Below the pieces are notes generated by a model. That model was not told the origin of the DNA and searched no databases. It saw nothing but the letters and a program-made list of their open reading frames with translations. A DNA stretch of 22,119 nt, from contig CAZAXX010000039.1 of the NCBI GenBank assembly GCA_964489265.1, positions 1 through 22,119 of the forward strand, given 5' to 3'. Origin of the DNA: CAYRUP01 sp964489265 (GTDB lineage Bacteria; Pseudomonadota; Gammaproteobacteria; DSM-16500). A program made the position numbers and the translations under genes. Below are positions 15,979 through 22,091 of the stretch, piece after piece (the first letter of the stretch is position 1; the number at the start of each line of letters is the position of its first letter).

Positions 15979-16182
15979 CTAAAGCGTGTCATCCTGAACG
16001 CAGTGAAGGACCTCCCTGTTATAACGCGGAGATCCTTCGCTACGCTCAGGATGACAGTGGAAATGACTCGCACCCGACTCACCACGCCCATTAAAAACCC
16101 GCACAGTAATGCCTTGAATCTGATGCTCCCGCAATTCTTCGCGATTCACAATCAGCTGCTCTAAAAACCAATGCGACAATTC
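15979..16182 (-). pseudogene. Broken 3' copy of the pterin-synthase-like gene
   Basis: On the minus strand this encodes the last ~67 residues of the 17488-18048 protein ('ELSHWFLEQLIVNREELREH' onward), including the repeat-derived tail. Upstream of 16182 the frame enters unrelated sequence, so zinc ligands and most of the fold are missing. A short further match (Cys-Asn-Val, ACATTACAG at 16214-16222) suggests the copy once extended a little further and was altered by a ~30-base insertion containing CCCC-TTGCCC-GGGG. It is a non-functional remnant made by the duplication that flanks the Abi gene. Confidence 0.85.
15987..16056. repeat. TGTCATCC-type inverted-repeat element, copy 3
   Basis: The 29-bp arms at 15987-16015 and 16028-16056 match at 25 positions, with a 12-base loop CTGTTATAACGC. 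It is identical to copy 4 because both lie inside the 219-bp direct repeat. It begins 14 bases after the gene X stop. Confidence 0.88.
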
Positions 16183-16268
16183 ATGACCCCTTGCCCGGGG
16201 AGTAAAAGATTTTACATTACAGTTTGAATTAATAATCAAATAGATAGCTCTCCATAATATAAAGTAAC

Positions 16269-16297
16269 TTGTTTTATGAGATAGCAATATCTATACT
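16269..16297 (+). promoter_or_regulatory. Putative promoter of the Abi-associated RNA
   Basis: TTGTTT at 16269-16274 and TATACT at 16292-16297 are separated by exactly 17 bases. The expected transcription start is near 16304, just before the conserved-looking CACGG and the hairpin. The rest of 16183-16268 shows nothing recognisable. Confidence 0.5.
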
Positions 16298-16303
16298 ATG
16301 TAT

Positions 16304-16357
16304 AACACGGCCTGCTCCTCTACATTGCAAAATGCACGAGCGGGTTTTCTTTTTTGC
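16304..16357 (+). ncRNA. Candidate small structured RNA upstream of the Abi_2 gene (abiF-RNA-like) with terminator-like end
   Basis: A ~50-nt transcript from the promoter above would contain CCTGCTC (16311-16317) pairing with GAGCGGG (16338-16344; one U-G pair). Inside it is a CATT-GCAA-AATG hairpin (16323-16334), and TTTTCTTTTTT follows at 16345-16355. This is the shape of a short RNA ending at an intrinsic terminator, 15 bases before the Abi ATG. Structured RNAs upstream of abiF-type genes have been reported from comparative genomics, and they are thought to act as the RNA partner of the HEPN toxin. I cannot verify a match to that model here. It could also be an attenuator. Confidence 0.55.
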
Positions 16358-16371
16358 GAATAAGAAAAACA

Positions 16372-17352
16372 ATGTCAACTTATAACAAGCCGTACCTTAC
16401 CTTTGAAGAACAGCTTAAGCTGTTAAGATCGCGTGGATTAGAAGTTACAAATGATCATTCTGCCTTAGAAAATTTGCGTCGTTTGGGTTATTACCGTCTA
16501 AGCGGATATTGGTATCCTTGCCGACAGCCAATCCCATCATCACAACTCCATCCTTTAAAACATAGTAGACCGCAACGTAAAGATGAGTTTATATCAGGGT
16601 CTAGGTTTCAAGATGTGGTTGAGTTATATGTCTTTGATAAAAAATTACGTTTGTTAATGCTAGATGCAATTGAGCGAGTTGAAGTGAGTTTCAGAGTGGA
16701 TGTCGCTTATTTGTTAGGAAAAAAAGATCGGTTTGCATATAACAATTCTTCTTTGTTGCACGGTAACTTTACTAAAAAAATAGACCCAAAAACTGGGAGA
16801 ACCAAATATCAGGAATGGTTAGTAAAACATGATCAGTTAATACAGCGATCCAAGGAAGATTTCGTGGAGCATTATAAAGCTAAATATGGTTTGCCATTGC
16901 CGATATGGGTTGCTATTGAATTATGGGACTTCGGCCTATTATCGACATTCTACAAGGGCATGACAGTACAAGATAAAACAGATATTGCTGCTAAGTATGG
17001 TATTCCTGATTTTCAAATTATGGAAAGTTGGCTTCGGTGTTTGAATTACGTGCGTAATGTTGTAGCGCATCACAGTCGGCTGTGGAATAGAAATTTAATT
17101 GATCAGCCAAAACTTGCAAAAAAAGGAGTAATGTTAGCGTTTGATTCATTTTTGGGAAATATTCATATCACATCGCGTATTTATATTGTGATGTGTATAT
17201 TGGCGCATTTCATGAATCATGTTTGTCCCCGGTCAACGTGGCGTATGCGATTAGTTGAATTGGTGCAATCATTTCCTAAATCTGCACACATGAAAGTTAA
17301 AGATATGGGATTCCCTGATAATTGGGAGAACCATATTTTTTGGCAAAAATAG
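16372..17352 (+). CDS. Abi_2 (AbiD/AbiF-type) HEPN-family abortive-infection protein
   Basis: I chose ATG 16372: the Abi_2 signature starts right there (YNKPYLTFEEQLKLLRSRGL), and a TTG at 16354 lies in the U-tract of the upstream hairpin. The 326-residue length is normal for the family. 'ENLRRLGYYRLSGYWYPCRQ' (residues ~35-55) is the hallmark of the N-terminus. The HEPN ribonuclease motif is RNVVAH at residues 228-233 (Arg228-x4-His233) followed by HSRLWNR. HEPN proteins cleave RNA. AbiF-type proteins act in phage defence, are inhibited by a cognate small RNA, and have been proposed as relatives of the Cas13 ancestor. The motif is intact, so the protein should be active. There is no strong Shine-Dalgarno. 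The gene sits between 219-bp direct repeats, a sign of acquisition. Confidence 0.93.
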   Translation: MSTYNKPYLTFEEQLKLLRSRGLEVTNDHSALENLRRLGYYRLSGYWYPCRQPIPSSQLHPLKHSRPQRKDEFISGSRFQDVVELYVFDKKLRLLMLDAIERVEVSFRVDVAYLLGKKDRFAYNNSSLLHGNFTKKIDPKTGRTKYQEWLVKHDQLIQRSKEDFVEHYKAKYGLPLPIWVAIELWDFGLLSTFYKGMTVQDKTDIAAKYGIPDFQIMESWLRCLNYVRNVVAHHSRLWNRNLIDQPKLAKKGVMLAFDSFLGNIHITSRIYIVMCILAHFMNHVCPRSTWRMRLVELVQSFPKSAHMKVKDMGFPDNWENHIFWQK

Positions 17353-17358
17353 CTTAAC

Positions 17359-17481
17359 AGAAGCAGCAGCAGAGAAATTGCGTGGCTTGGCGAATTAGCG
17401 TTAAATCATCTGAGCAAATTAGAAGTGACAGCAACTGCGGCTGCAAGTGCAAAACCCGAGTCACCACGAGCAGGTGTGTAG
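17359..17481 (+). pseudogene. Broken downstream copy of gene X with internal deletion
   Basis: Bases 17359-17387 match gene X 15642-15670. The sequence then jumps to a diverged copy of the gene X 3' end (from about 15874), so ~203 bases are missing. The join is at GCGAAT, which occurs on both sides in intact gene X, pointing to microhomology-mediated deletion. From 17390 to 17472 it differs from gene X by many substitutions, then becomes identical through the TAG at 17479-17481. It has no start or ribosome site and is not expected to make protein. Confidence 0.82.
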
Positions 17482-17691
17482 GGGCTTCTAAAGCGTGTCA
17501 TCCTGAACGCAGTGAAGGACCTCCCTGTTATAACGCGGAGATCCTTCGCTACGCTCAGGATGACAGTGGAAATGACTCGCACCCGACTCACCACGCCCAT
17601 TAAAAACCCGCACAGTAATGCCTTGAATCTGATGCTCCCGCAATTCTTCGCGATTCACAATCAGCTGCTCTAAAAACCAATGCGACAATTC
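17473..17691. repeat. 219-bp direct repeat, right copy (identical to 15964-16182)
   Basis: This is the right-hand partner of the direct repeat around the Abi cassette. It covers the gene X stop, inverted-repeat copy 4 and codons near the end of the intact pterin-synthase-like gene. The identity ends at 17691, where the intact gene continues. Confidence 0.95.
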
Positions 17692-18048
17692 TTCCAGCGT
17701 CACATTACAGATAGGTAAAACGACCGCATCTTGTTTTAAAAAAGGTATAGCTTGTTCGCCAAAATAAGCGACCCAGGCATCGCCCTGATCTTCCACGCGC
17801 ATATAATCAGATTGGCCAGGCAAGAGAAAACGATAATCGAGTGTTTGGCATAAAGCTAACAAACGTTGTTTGTAAAGACGGCAATCGAAGGCCATCCCAT
17901 TGTGTGTAATGAGGCAATTGAAAGCGACATTGATTTGATAGTCATGACCGTGCATGCCTTCGCGCTCTGTTGCAGAAAGTAACATAAAGTGCCCCGCAGA
18001 GAACTTTAGCTCTTCTTTGTGTAATTCAACAATTGCAGAACGCGCCAC
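17488..18048 (-). CDS. Divergent 6-pyruvoyl-tetrahydropterin/6-carboxytetrahydropterin synthase-like protein (COG0720) with repeat-derived tail
   Basis: I chose the GTG at 18048, since AGGAG lies eight bases before it and only two before the in-frame TTG at 18054. The 186-residue protein has the tunnelling-fold zinc ligands: His in 'FSAGHF' and both His in 'GMHGHDYQINV'. QueD and PTPS convert dihydroneopterin triphosphate in queuosine or biopterin synthesis. Here the usual CxxxHGH cysteine is absent (the preceding residues are 'ATEREGM'), LDH is LDY, and the late catalytic Glu aligns with 'VFN'. A standard QueD reaction is therefore doubtful, and I give no symbol. The last ~25 residues ('CHPERSEGSPRYNREVLHCV' onward) are translated from an inverted-repeat element, so the gene's original stop was lost. 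With the pteridine reductase at 21175, a role in reduced-pterin metabolism is possible. Confidence 0.85.
   Translation of the reverse strand: MARSAIVELHKEELKFSAGHFMLLSATEREGMHGHDYQINVAFNCLITHNGMAFDCRLYKQRLLALCQTLDYRFLLPGQSDYMRVEDQGDAWVAYFGEQAIPFLKQDAVVLPICNVTLEELSHWFLEQLIVNREELREHQIQGITVRVFNGRGESGASHFHCHPERSEGSPRYNREVLHCVQDDTL
17496..17565. repeat. TGTCATCC-type inverted-repeat element, copy 4 (inside a coding end)
   Basis: The arms at 17496-17524 and 17537-17565 and the loop CTGTTATAACGC are identical to copy 3. On the minus strand it lies within the last codons of the pterin-synthase-like gene and supplies its final ~23 residues. Confidence 0.9.
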
Positions 18049-18189
18049 TTTCAAGGCTCCTCATTACTTAATAAAATAGGCGCGGGATTATACCTGATAA
18101 AAAAATATCTAACTATAAGTTTCTGCCTAAGCCTTTAGGGACGTCCGTAATGTATTGATTGTATTTGAATCTTGTTGTGGGCACATCAG

Positions 18190-18223
18190 CCTCTTATGCA
18201 AAGTCTATAATATGAATAAGAGG
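18190..18223 (+). promoter_or_regulatory. -10 box and flanking 8-bp inverted repeat before kinase 2
   Basis: TATAAT at 18206-18211 is followed by a ribosome site AAGAGGTG and ATG 18231. CCTCTTAT (18190-18197) and ATAAGAGG (18216-18223) are exact inverted copies around the -10; the right arm covers the ribosome site. This could be an operator overlapping the promoter. No good -35 is visible. The rest of 18055-18189 shows nothing recognisable. Confidence 0.4.
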
Positions 18224-18230
18224 TGCTATT

Positions 18231-19979
18231 ATGCAGTCACAAGGGACAAGCGGTATCCTTCAATTGCCAGCCGACTCATTCTCTGATGAGACGAGACAAT
18301 GGATTGCGGACCAAATAAATAAACAATATGAAGTTTCTAACTTTACCTTCCGAGATATTATTAGAGTTCCTAATGAAAAAGGCCAGTTTGAGCTGTATGG
18401 ATTGAGAAGAGCGATAAACCAAGGATCGCGTAGCGTGATATATAGAGCATATCATCTCACCTTCGATGATGGCGAAATTAAAGGTGATCAAGCACCTGTT
18501 GCGGTTAAATGTATTCCTGCAAAACTAGAATCAGCTAGAGACCAAGAAGAATTAGACAAAGCGATACAAGGTCTGGAAAGAGAAAGTCGAGCGCTGAAAT
18601 TATTAAACAGAGGAGGCGGGCGAGTTGATACCAGAGAGGGTGCTTATCTCATTATGCCTTTATATTTCGGAGTACCGCTCGGAACAAAAGTTCCTGGAGA
18701 AAAAGGAAAAAGAGAAAAAACAGTTCTAGTAGACTATGTAGCCAATGCAACATTAGAAAATAAATTACTTCTCATGCTGGAACTCGGCTTGCAACTGCAA
18801 GATTTTCATGACAAACAATTTTTGCATGGCGATTTCCATCCTGCAAATATACTTATTGCGAACAAAGACGGTCAAATATTTTTGCGCGTGATTGACTTCG
18901 ATCAAAGTCGTCCGATTGGCAATAAAGAAGAACTCATTGATGAAGCAACTGTAAGTATGGCAATTCAAATTAGAGCGCCGGAAGTGTTCCAGAAAAAAAT
19001 TGGCGCGCCTTCTGATATTCATGCATTAGCACGTACTTTTCTTTGTCTGCTAGGTCATGAAAATCCTTTTGCATCTGAGCCCGATAAAGCATTCATTCGT
19101 AAGACAAGAGATGTCTATCAAGGAACACCCGAATATGATACGGCTTTTAAAGCACTTCAACATCAAGTTAAGCCCGATCTTATGAAACAATTAAGTTTAT
19201 TTAATCAAAAATATCCTATGGAAGAAATCGAAAAACTTTATATAGAGCAGCATTGTAAGATTGAAGTTGGAAATTTGACAATTTTACCGGAAGAAATTGG
19301 TGGTATTCCAGTAAGACTTTTAGTAACAAATTTCATAAAAAAAATGCTGCATGATTCGCCTGAACAAAGACCCACTATCGATGAGGTGAATGCTTTTATG
19401 CGCGGCGTGATTTATCTGGTTCAGCAGAAAGTCGATTTGAAAGCCGAATTAAAAACCGAATTAGAAACAACCTCAGATCCATTGGAAGGTTATAAGAAAA
19501 TTATTTTAGAGCTCGGAAAACCAGCAGTAGTAATAAAAGTAGCAGAAGAAAAAAAAGAAGAAAAAGTGAATGCCAGTGAATCTGATTTAGCTGACAGAGA
19601 ACAGAGCCAAAGAAAACTAAAGAGGATATTGTATAACATGAATAATATAGAAAATGTAATTAATAGATTAAAAGGACTAGACCCTAGTAAAAAAAAGATT
19701 AAAAAATCCAAGGAAAGAAAAAAATTAGAAATAAGTATAAGAGCGATTGCAAGTTTGTTTAATGCAGACTCAGCTAATCCGGCACATGATTGTGCCGTCA
19801 TCATGCGATTTCTAGAAAAAGAAAAACAAGCATTAACAGATTCAGCAGGTATGCTGGAAAGTCATAAAAATAAATTAATGATATTGGATGCGATTATATC
19901 AGTTGCCAAATCAGTGCCAGCGCCACAAGAGACGCTGACAACATCTCAAACCGAGAACAGATCGCCCAAGGCCTCCTAA
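18231..19979 (+). CDS. Eukaryote-like protein kinase with charged C-terminal coiled coil, effector candidate
   Basis: The ATG at 18231 has GAGG nine bases upstream; the product has 582 residues. The kinase core runs from ~55 to ~300: a degenerate glycine loop 'INQGSRSVIYRAY', Lys93 in VAVKCIP, Glu in 'LERESRALKLL', catalytic loop HGDFHPAN (199-206, Asp201 and Asn206), metal site DFD (222-224; Gly replaced by Asp) and APE (249-251), followed by 'SDIHALARTFLCLL'. HGDxHxxN resembles aminoglycoside/ABC1-type kinases, while DFD...APE is protein-kinase-like. Activity is likely but less certain than for the 9307 kinase. Residues ~400-582 are Lys/Glu-rich and probably coiled-coil. No membrane helix is present. 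It lies between the minus-strand pterin and MidA genes, and its stop touches that of the MidA gene, which suggests later insertion into that locus. Confidence 0.87.
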   Translation: MQSQGTSGILQLPADSFSDETRQWIADQINKQYEVSNFTFRDIIRVPNEKGQFELYGLRRAINQGSRSVIYRAYHLTFDDGEIKGDQAPVAVKCIPAKLESARDQEELDKAIQGLERESRALKLLNRGGGRVDTREGAYLIMPLYFGVPLGTKVPGEKGKREKTVLVDYVANATLENKLLLMLELGLQLQDFHDKQFLHGDFHPANILIANKDGQIFLRVIDFDQSRPIGNKEELIDEATVSMAIQIRAPEVFQKKIGAPSDIHALARTFLCLLGHENPFASEPDKAFIRKTRDVYQGTPEYDTAFKALQHQVKPDLMKQLSLFNQKYPMEEIEKLYIEQHCKIEVGNLTILPEEIGGIPVRLLVTNFIKKMLHDSPEQRPTIDEVNAFMRGVIYLVQQKVDLKAELKTELETTSDPLEGYKKIILELGKPAVVIKVAEEKKEEKVNASESDLADREQSQRKLKRILYNMNNIENVINRLKGLDPSKKKIKKSKERKKLEISIRAIASLFNADSANPAHDCAVIMRFLEKEKQALTDSAGMLESHKNKLMILDAIISVAKSVPAPQETLTTSQTENRSPKAS

Positions 19980-21134
19980 TTATAAATTTCTTCTTCTATC
20001 CTGCAAAGAAAACCCAATCAATTGCCTATCCATATTTTTCGTTAAGCCAAGTACTTTGACTACTTCACCCATTTGTGACGGCAGTGTTAGCATTTTGATT
20101 TGCTGACTTTGTTTATATTTTTCGATTTCAGAAAGCGGCTCTTCGTTCGCAATTTCCAATAAACCAGTCGCTAATAAAAAAGCAGCTTGTGTTGTGAAGC
20201 CACTGACAGTTAAGCCTGCATCCACTGCGCTTTCAGCAAGCAGAGTGAAATCAACATGTGCTGTGATATCTTGCAAACCAATAAGCATAAATGGATCCGA
20301 ATGTTTATGATGCTGATAAAAACACATTAAAGTTCCATCGCGTCGCTCAGGATGATAATACTCTGCTCGACCATAACCATAATCAATTAAGAGCAGCAAA
20401 CCTTTGTTAAGCAAATCCGCCATCGTTGCAATCCACGCAGGTTGAATTAAACTTGCTTCGGATTGATAACCAGAATCTAGCGAAAATTCGCTTAAAATGG
20501 ATTTAAAATAATTTTGTAACTCAGGCGATCCAGCTGCAAGCCGCCAAACAAATTGATTATTTTCCCAGTCAACACAACGTTCTTGAATTTCATTTTGCAA
20601 CACAGTGAAACAATGTACTGGCATCGCATCCAGTACTTCATTTGCAAAAATAATTCCGTTAATTGGTGTGTCAGGTAATTTATCTAACCAAATAATGCGT
20701 GCTAATAGATGTGGACATGTTGTTTTGAGTAATTCAAATTGACGTTGTCGTAAATCAGCACTCACTTCCAAAATAAAATAATGCGCGGGCAACGCATTTA
20801 ATTTTTCGAGTTCTAGTAATAAATCTTTGGCAAAAATACCAGAGCCTGCGCCAAATTCTAAAATATCGCCTTGCTCTAATTCCGTTAAAATTTGCGAACA
20901 TTGTTTTGCAACACATTTTGCAAAAAGCGGTGAAATTTCCGGTGCAGTCACAAAGTCACCTTCGCGACCCAATTTATGCATGCCAGCACTGTAATAACCC
21001 AGGCCAGGCGCATATAAAGCAAGTTCCATGAAACGTGCAAACGTAATGGGTTTACCTTCAGAAATAATTTCGTCGCGAATTAATTGAGTGAGTCTTTCAC
21101 TAAAGATCTGTGCTGTGGGATCGGGTGTTGTCAT
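19980..21134 (-). CDS. MidA/NDUFAF7-family SAM-dependent methyltransferase (COG1565)
   Basis: The 384-residue protein shows the family's conserved N-terminus: 'ITFARFMELALYAPGLGYY', then 'GREGDFVTAPEISPLFAKC' (residues ~57-75) and SAM motif I ILEFGAGSG (91-99), with 'LLLLIDYGYGRAEYYHPER' later. The mitochondrial member NDUFAF7 methylates an arginine of a complex I subunit; bacterial members are thought to act similarly on respiratory or other proteins. The start at ATG 21134 lacks a clear Shine-Dalgarno (CGCATTATAT precedes it), so a leaderless or weakly translated message is possible. It is divergent from the pteridine reductase with only 40 bases between, and abuts the kinase gene stop. Cytosolic. 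Confidence 0.94.
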   Translation of the reverse strand: MTTPDPTAQIFSERLTQLIRDEIISEGKPITFARFMELALYAPGLGYYSAGMHKLGREGDFVTAPEISPLFAKCVAKQCSQILTELEQGDILEFGAGSGIFAKDLLLELEKLNALPAHYFILEVSADLRQRQFELLKTTCPHLLARIIWLDKLPDTPINGIIFANEVLDAMPVHCFTVLQNEIQERCVDWENNQFVWRLAAGSPELQNYFKSILSEFSLDSGYQSEASLIQPAWIATMADLLNKGLLLLIDYGYGRAEYYHPERRDGTLMCFYQHHKHSDPFMLIGLQDITAHVDFTLLAESAVDAGLTVSGFTTQAAFLLATGLLEIANEEPLSEIEKYKQSQQIKMLTLPSQMGEVVKVLGLTKNMDRQLIGFSLQDRRRNL

Positions 21135-21135
21135 A

Positions 21136-21141
21136 TATAAT
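21136..21141 (+). promoter_or_regulatory. Possible -10 box of the pteridine reductase gene
   Basis: TATAAT lies 33 bases before the ATG at 21175 and directly beside the divergent MidA start at 21132-21134. The -35 would lie inside the MidA coding sequence. The very short gap implies closely coupled or mutually interfering promoters. Confidence 0.4.
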
Positions 21142-21174
21142 GCGAGGATACGTTAATAATTCGACGAGTATACC

Positions 21175-21921
21175 ATGTCAAAAACATTCAAAGTGGCTTT
21201 AATTACAGGTGCGGCAAGACGGGTCGGGGCGGAAATCGCGCATACGCTGCATGCAGCTGGGATTAATGTAGTGCTGCATTATCATCGCTCTGAGGAAGAA
21301 GCGAAGCGTTTATGTCATATTTTCAATGAACAACGCGCGAATTCGGCTTGTATGCTGCAAGCTGATTTATTGGAAATAGAGAGTCTGGATAGTCTCGTGA
21401 AAAAAGCATTTGAAGCCTGGGGTCATTTGGATATTTTAGTGAATAATGCGTCCTTATTTCAAAAAACATCGGTCGGAAATGTGACGCAAGCGATTTGGGA
21501 TGATTTGCTGAATAGTAATTTGAAAGCCCCTTTCTTTTTATCGCAGGCAGCGGTCGGTTATTTGCGCGAGCGGCACGGTTGTATTGTGAATATCACCGAT
21601 GTCCATGCGCTGCGTCCTATGCGCGATTATGGCATTTACTGCGTTTCTAAAGCGGGCCTTACTATGCTGACCCAGGCTTTAGCCAAAGAATTAGGCCCGC
21701 AAATTCGCGTGAATGCTGTGGCGCCTGGTACGGTCATGTGGCCAGATGGCGACAATGTGCTGGAAGAAGACCGAAAACAAAAAATTATTCAGCGAACGGC
21801 ATTGCATCGGCATGGTACATCTAAGGATATTGCGAAAGCAGTTTTGTTTTTGGTGCAGGACGCGGATTACATTACGGGTGAAACGTTGACGGTGGATGGA
21901 GGGCGGTCATTATCTATTTAG
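21175..21921 (+). CDS. folM: Pteridine reductase (FolM/PTR1-type short-chain dehydrogenase)
   Basis: The 248-residue length is standard for the family. It has the NADPH-binding TGAARRVG (11-18), with the Arg pair typical of pteridine reductases, NNAS (90-93), an Asp142 in 'NITDVHALRP' in place of the usual SDR catalytic Ser, YxxxK at Tyr155/Lys159, and the C-terminal 'DYITGETLTVDGGRSL'. The enzyme reduces dihydropterins/dihydrofolate with NADPH (dihydromonapterin reductase in E. coli FolM). The Asp for Ser swap separates it from fatty-acid SDRs. It is divergent from the MidA gene. The pterin-synthase-like gene 3 kb upstream may belong to the same pathway. GAG seven bases before the ATG is a weak ribosome site. 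Confidence 0.92.
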   Translation: MSKTFKVALITGAARRVGAEIAHTLHAAGINVVLHYHRSEEEAKRLCHIFNEQRANSACMLQADLLEIESLDSLVKKAFEAWGHLDILVNNASLFQKTSVGNVTQAIWDDLLNSNLKAPFFLSQAAVGYLRERHGCIVNITDVHALRPMRDYGIYCVSKAGLTMLTQALAKELGPQIRVNAVAPGTVMWPDGDNVLEEDRKQKIIQRTALHRHGTSKDIAKAVLFLVQDADYITGETLTVDGGRSLSI

Positions 21922-21940
21922 CCCTGTCATCACGCATTAC

Positions 21941-22012
21941 GTCATTGCGAGGAGCGTAGCGACGAAGCAATCCAGAATTGCGGCATAAAGTCCGCTGGAT
22001 TGCTTCGCTTCG
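21941..22012. repeat. Second family of palindromic repeat (GTCATTGCGAGGAGCG type)
   Basis: GTCATTGCGAGGAGCGTAGC begins at 21941. CGAAGCAATCCAG and CTGGATTGCTTCG form 13-bp perfect inner arms, with a loop between about 21976 and 21994. This is a different sequence family from the TGTCATCC elements, though both start with GTCAT. It follows the pteridine reductase stop and may end its transcript. The remainder of 21922-22119 contains only this and copy 5. Confidence 0.75.
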
Positions 22013-22025
22013 CTAGCTCTAGCTT

Positions 22026-22091
22026 TGTCATCCTGAACGAAGTGAAGGATCTCCATATATAAGGAGATCCTTCAATTCGTTGAGGATTAGA
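22026..22091. repeat. TGTCATCC-type inverted-repeat element, copy 5 (decayed right arm)
   Basis: The left arm at 22026-22054 is identical to the left arm of copy 1. The spacer is eight bases (ATATATAA) and the right arm at 22063-22091 is decayed at its outer end (GAGGATTAGA instead of CAGGATGACA). It directly abuts the second repeat family. Confidence 0.85.

Larger units (their letters stand above)
15964..16182. repeat. 219-bp direct repeat, left copy (identical to 17473-17691)
   Basis: Every base from 15964 to 16182 equals the base 1509 positions downstream. The repeat covers the last codons of gene X, the complete inverted-repeat element and the 3' end of the pterin-synthase-like gene. Upstream of it the two copies are related but diverged (gene X tail). 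Downstream, similarity stops except for a shared ACATTACAG at 16214-16222. Confidence 0.95.

Noticed and set aside
15979..16287. 102-residue minus-strand open frame as a real gene
   Set aside because: Its recognisable part is only the broken 3' end of the pterin-synthase-like gene; the N-terminal part is unrelated read-through, so it is listed as a pseudogene.
16354..16371. TTG at 16354 as start of the Abi protein
   Set aside because: It lies at the end of the terminator-like U-tract and adds only six residues before the ATG where the Abi_2 signature begins.
17382..17603. Small plus and minus open frames containing 'CHPERSEGSP' or 'VILSVAKDLR'
   Set aside because: These peptides are translations of the inverted-repeat element in various frames and are well-known spurious ORFs.
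9122..22091. Repeats as a CRISPR array or insertion sequences
   Set aside because: Copies are kilobases apart, lack regular spacers, and contain no transposase gene.
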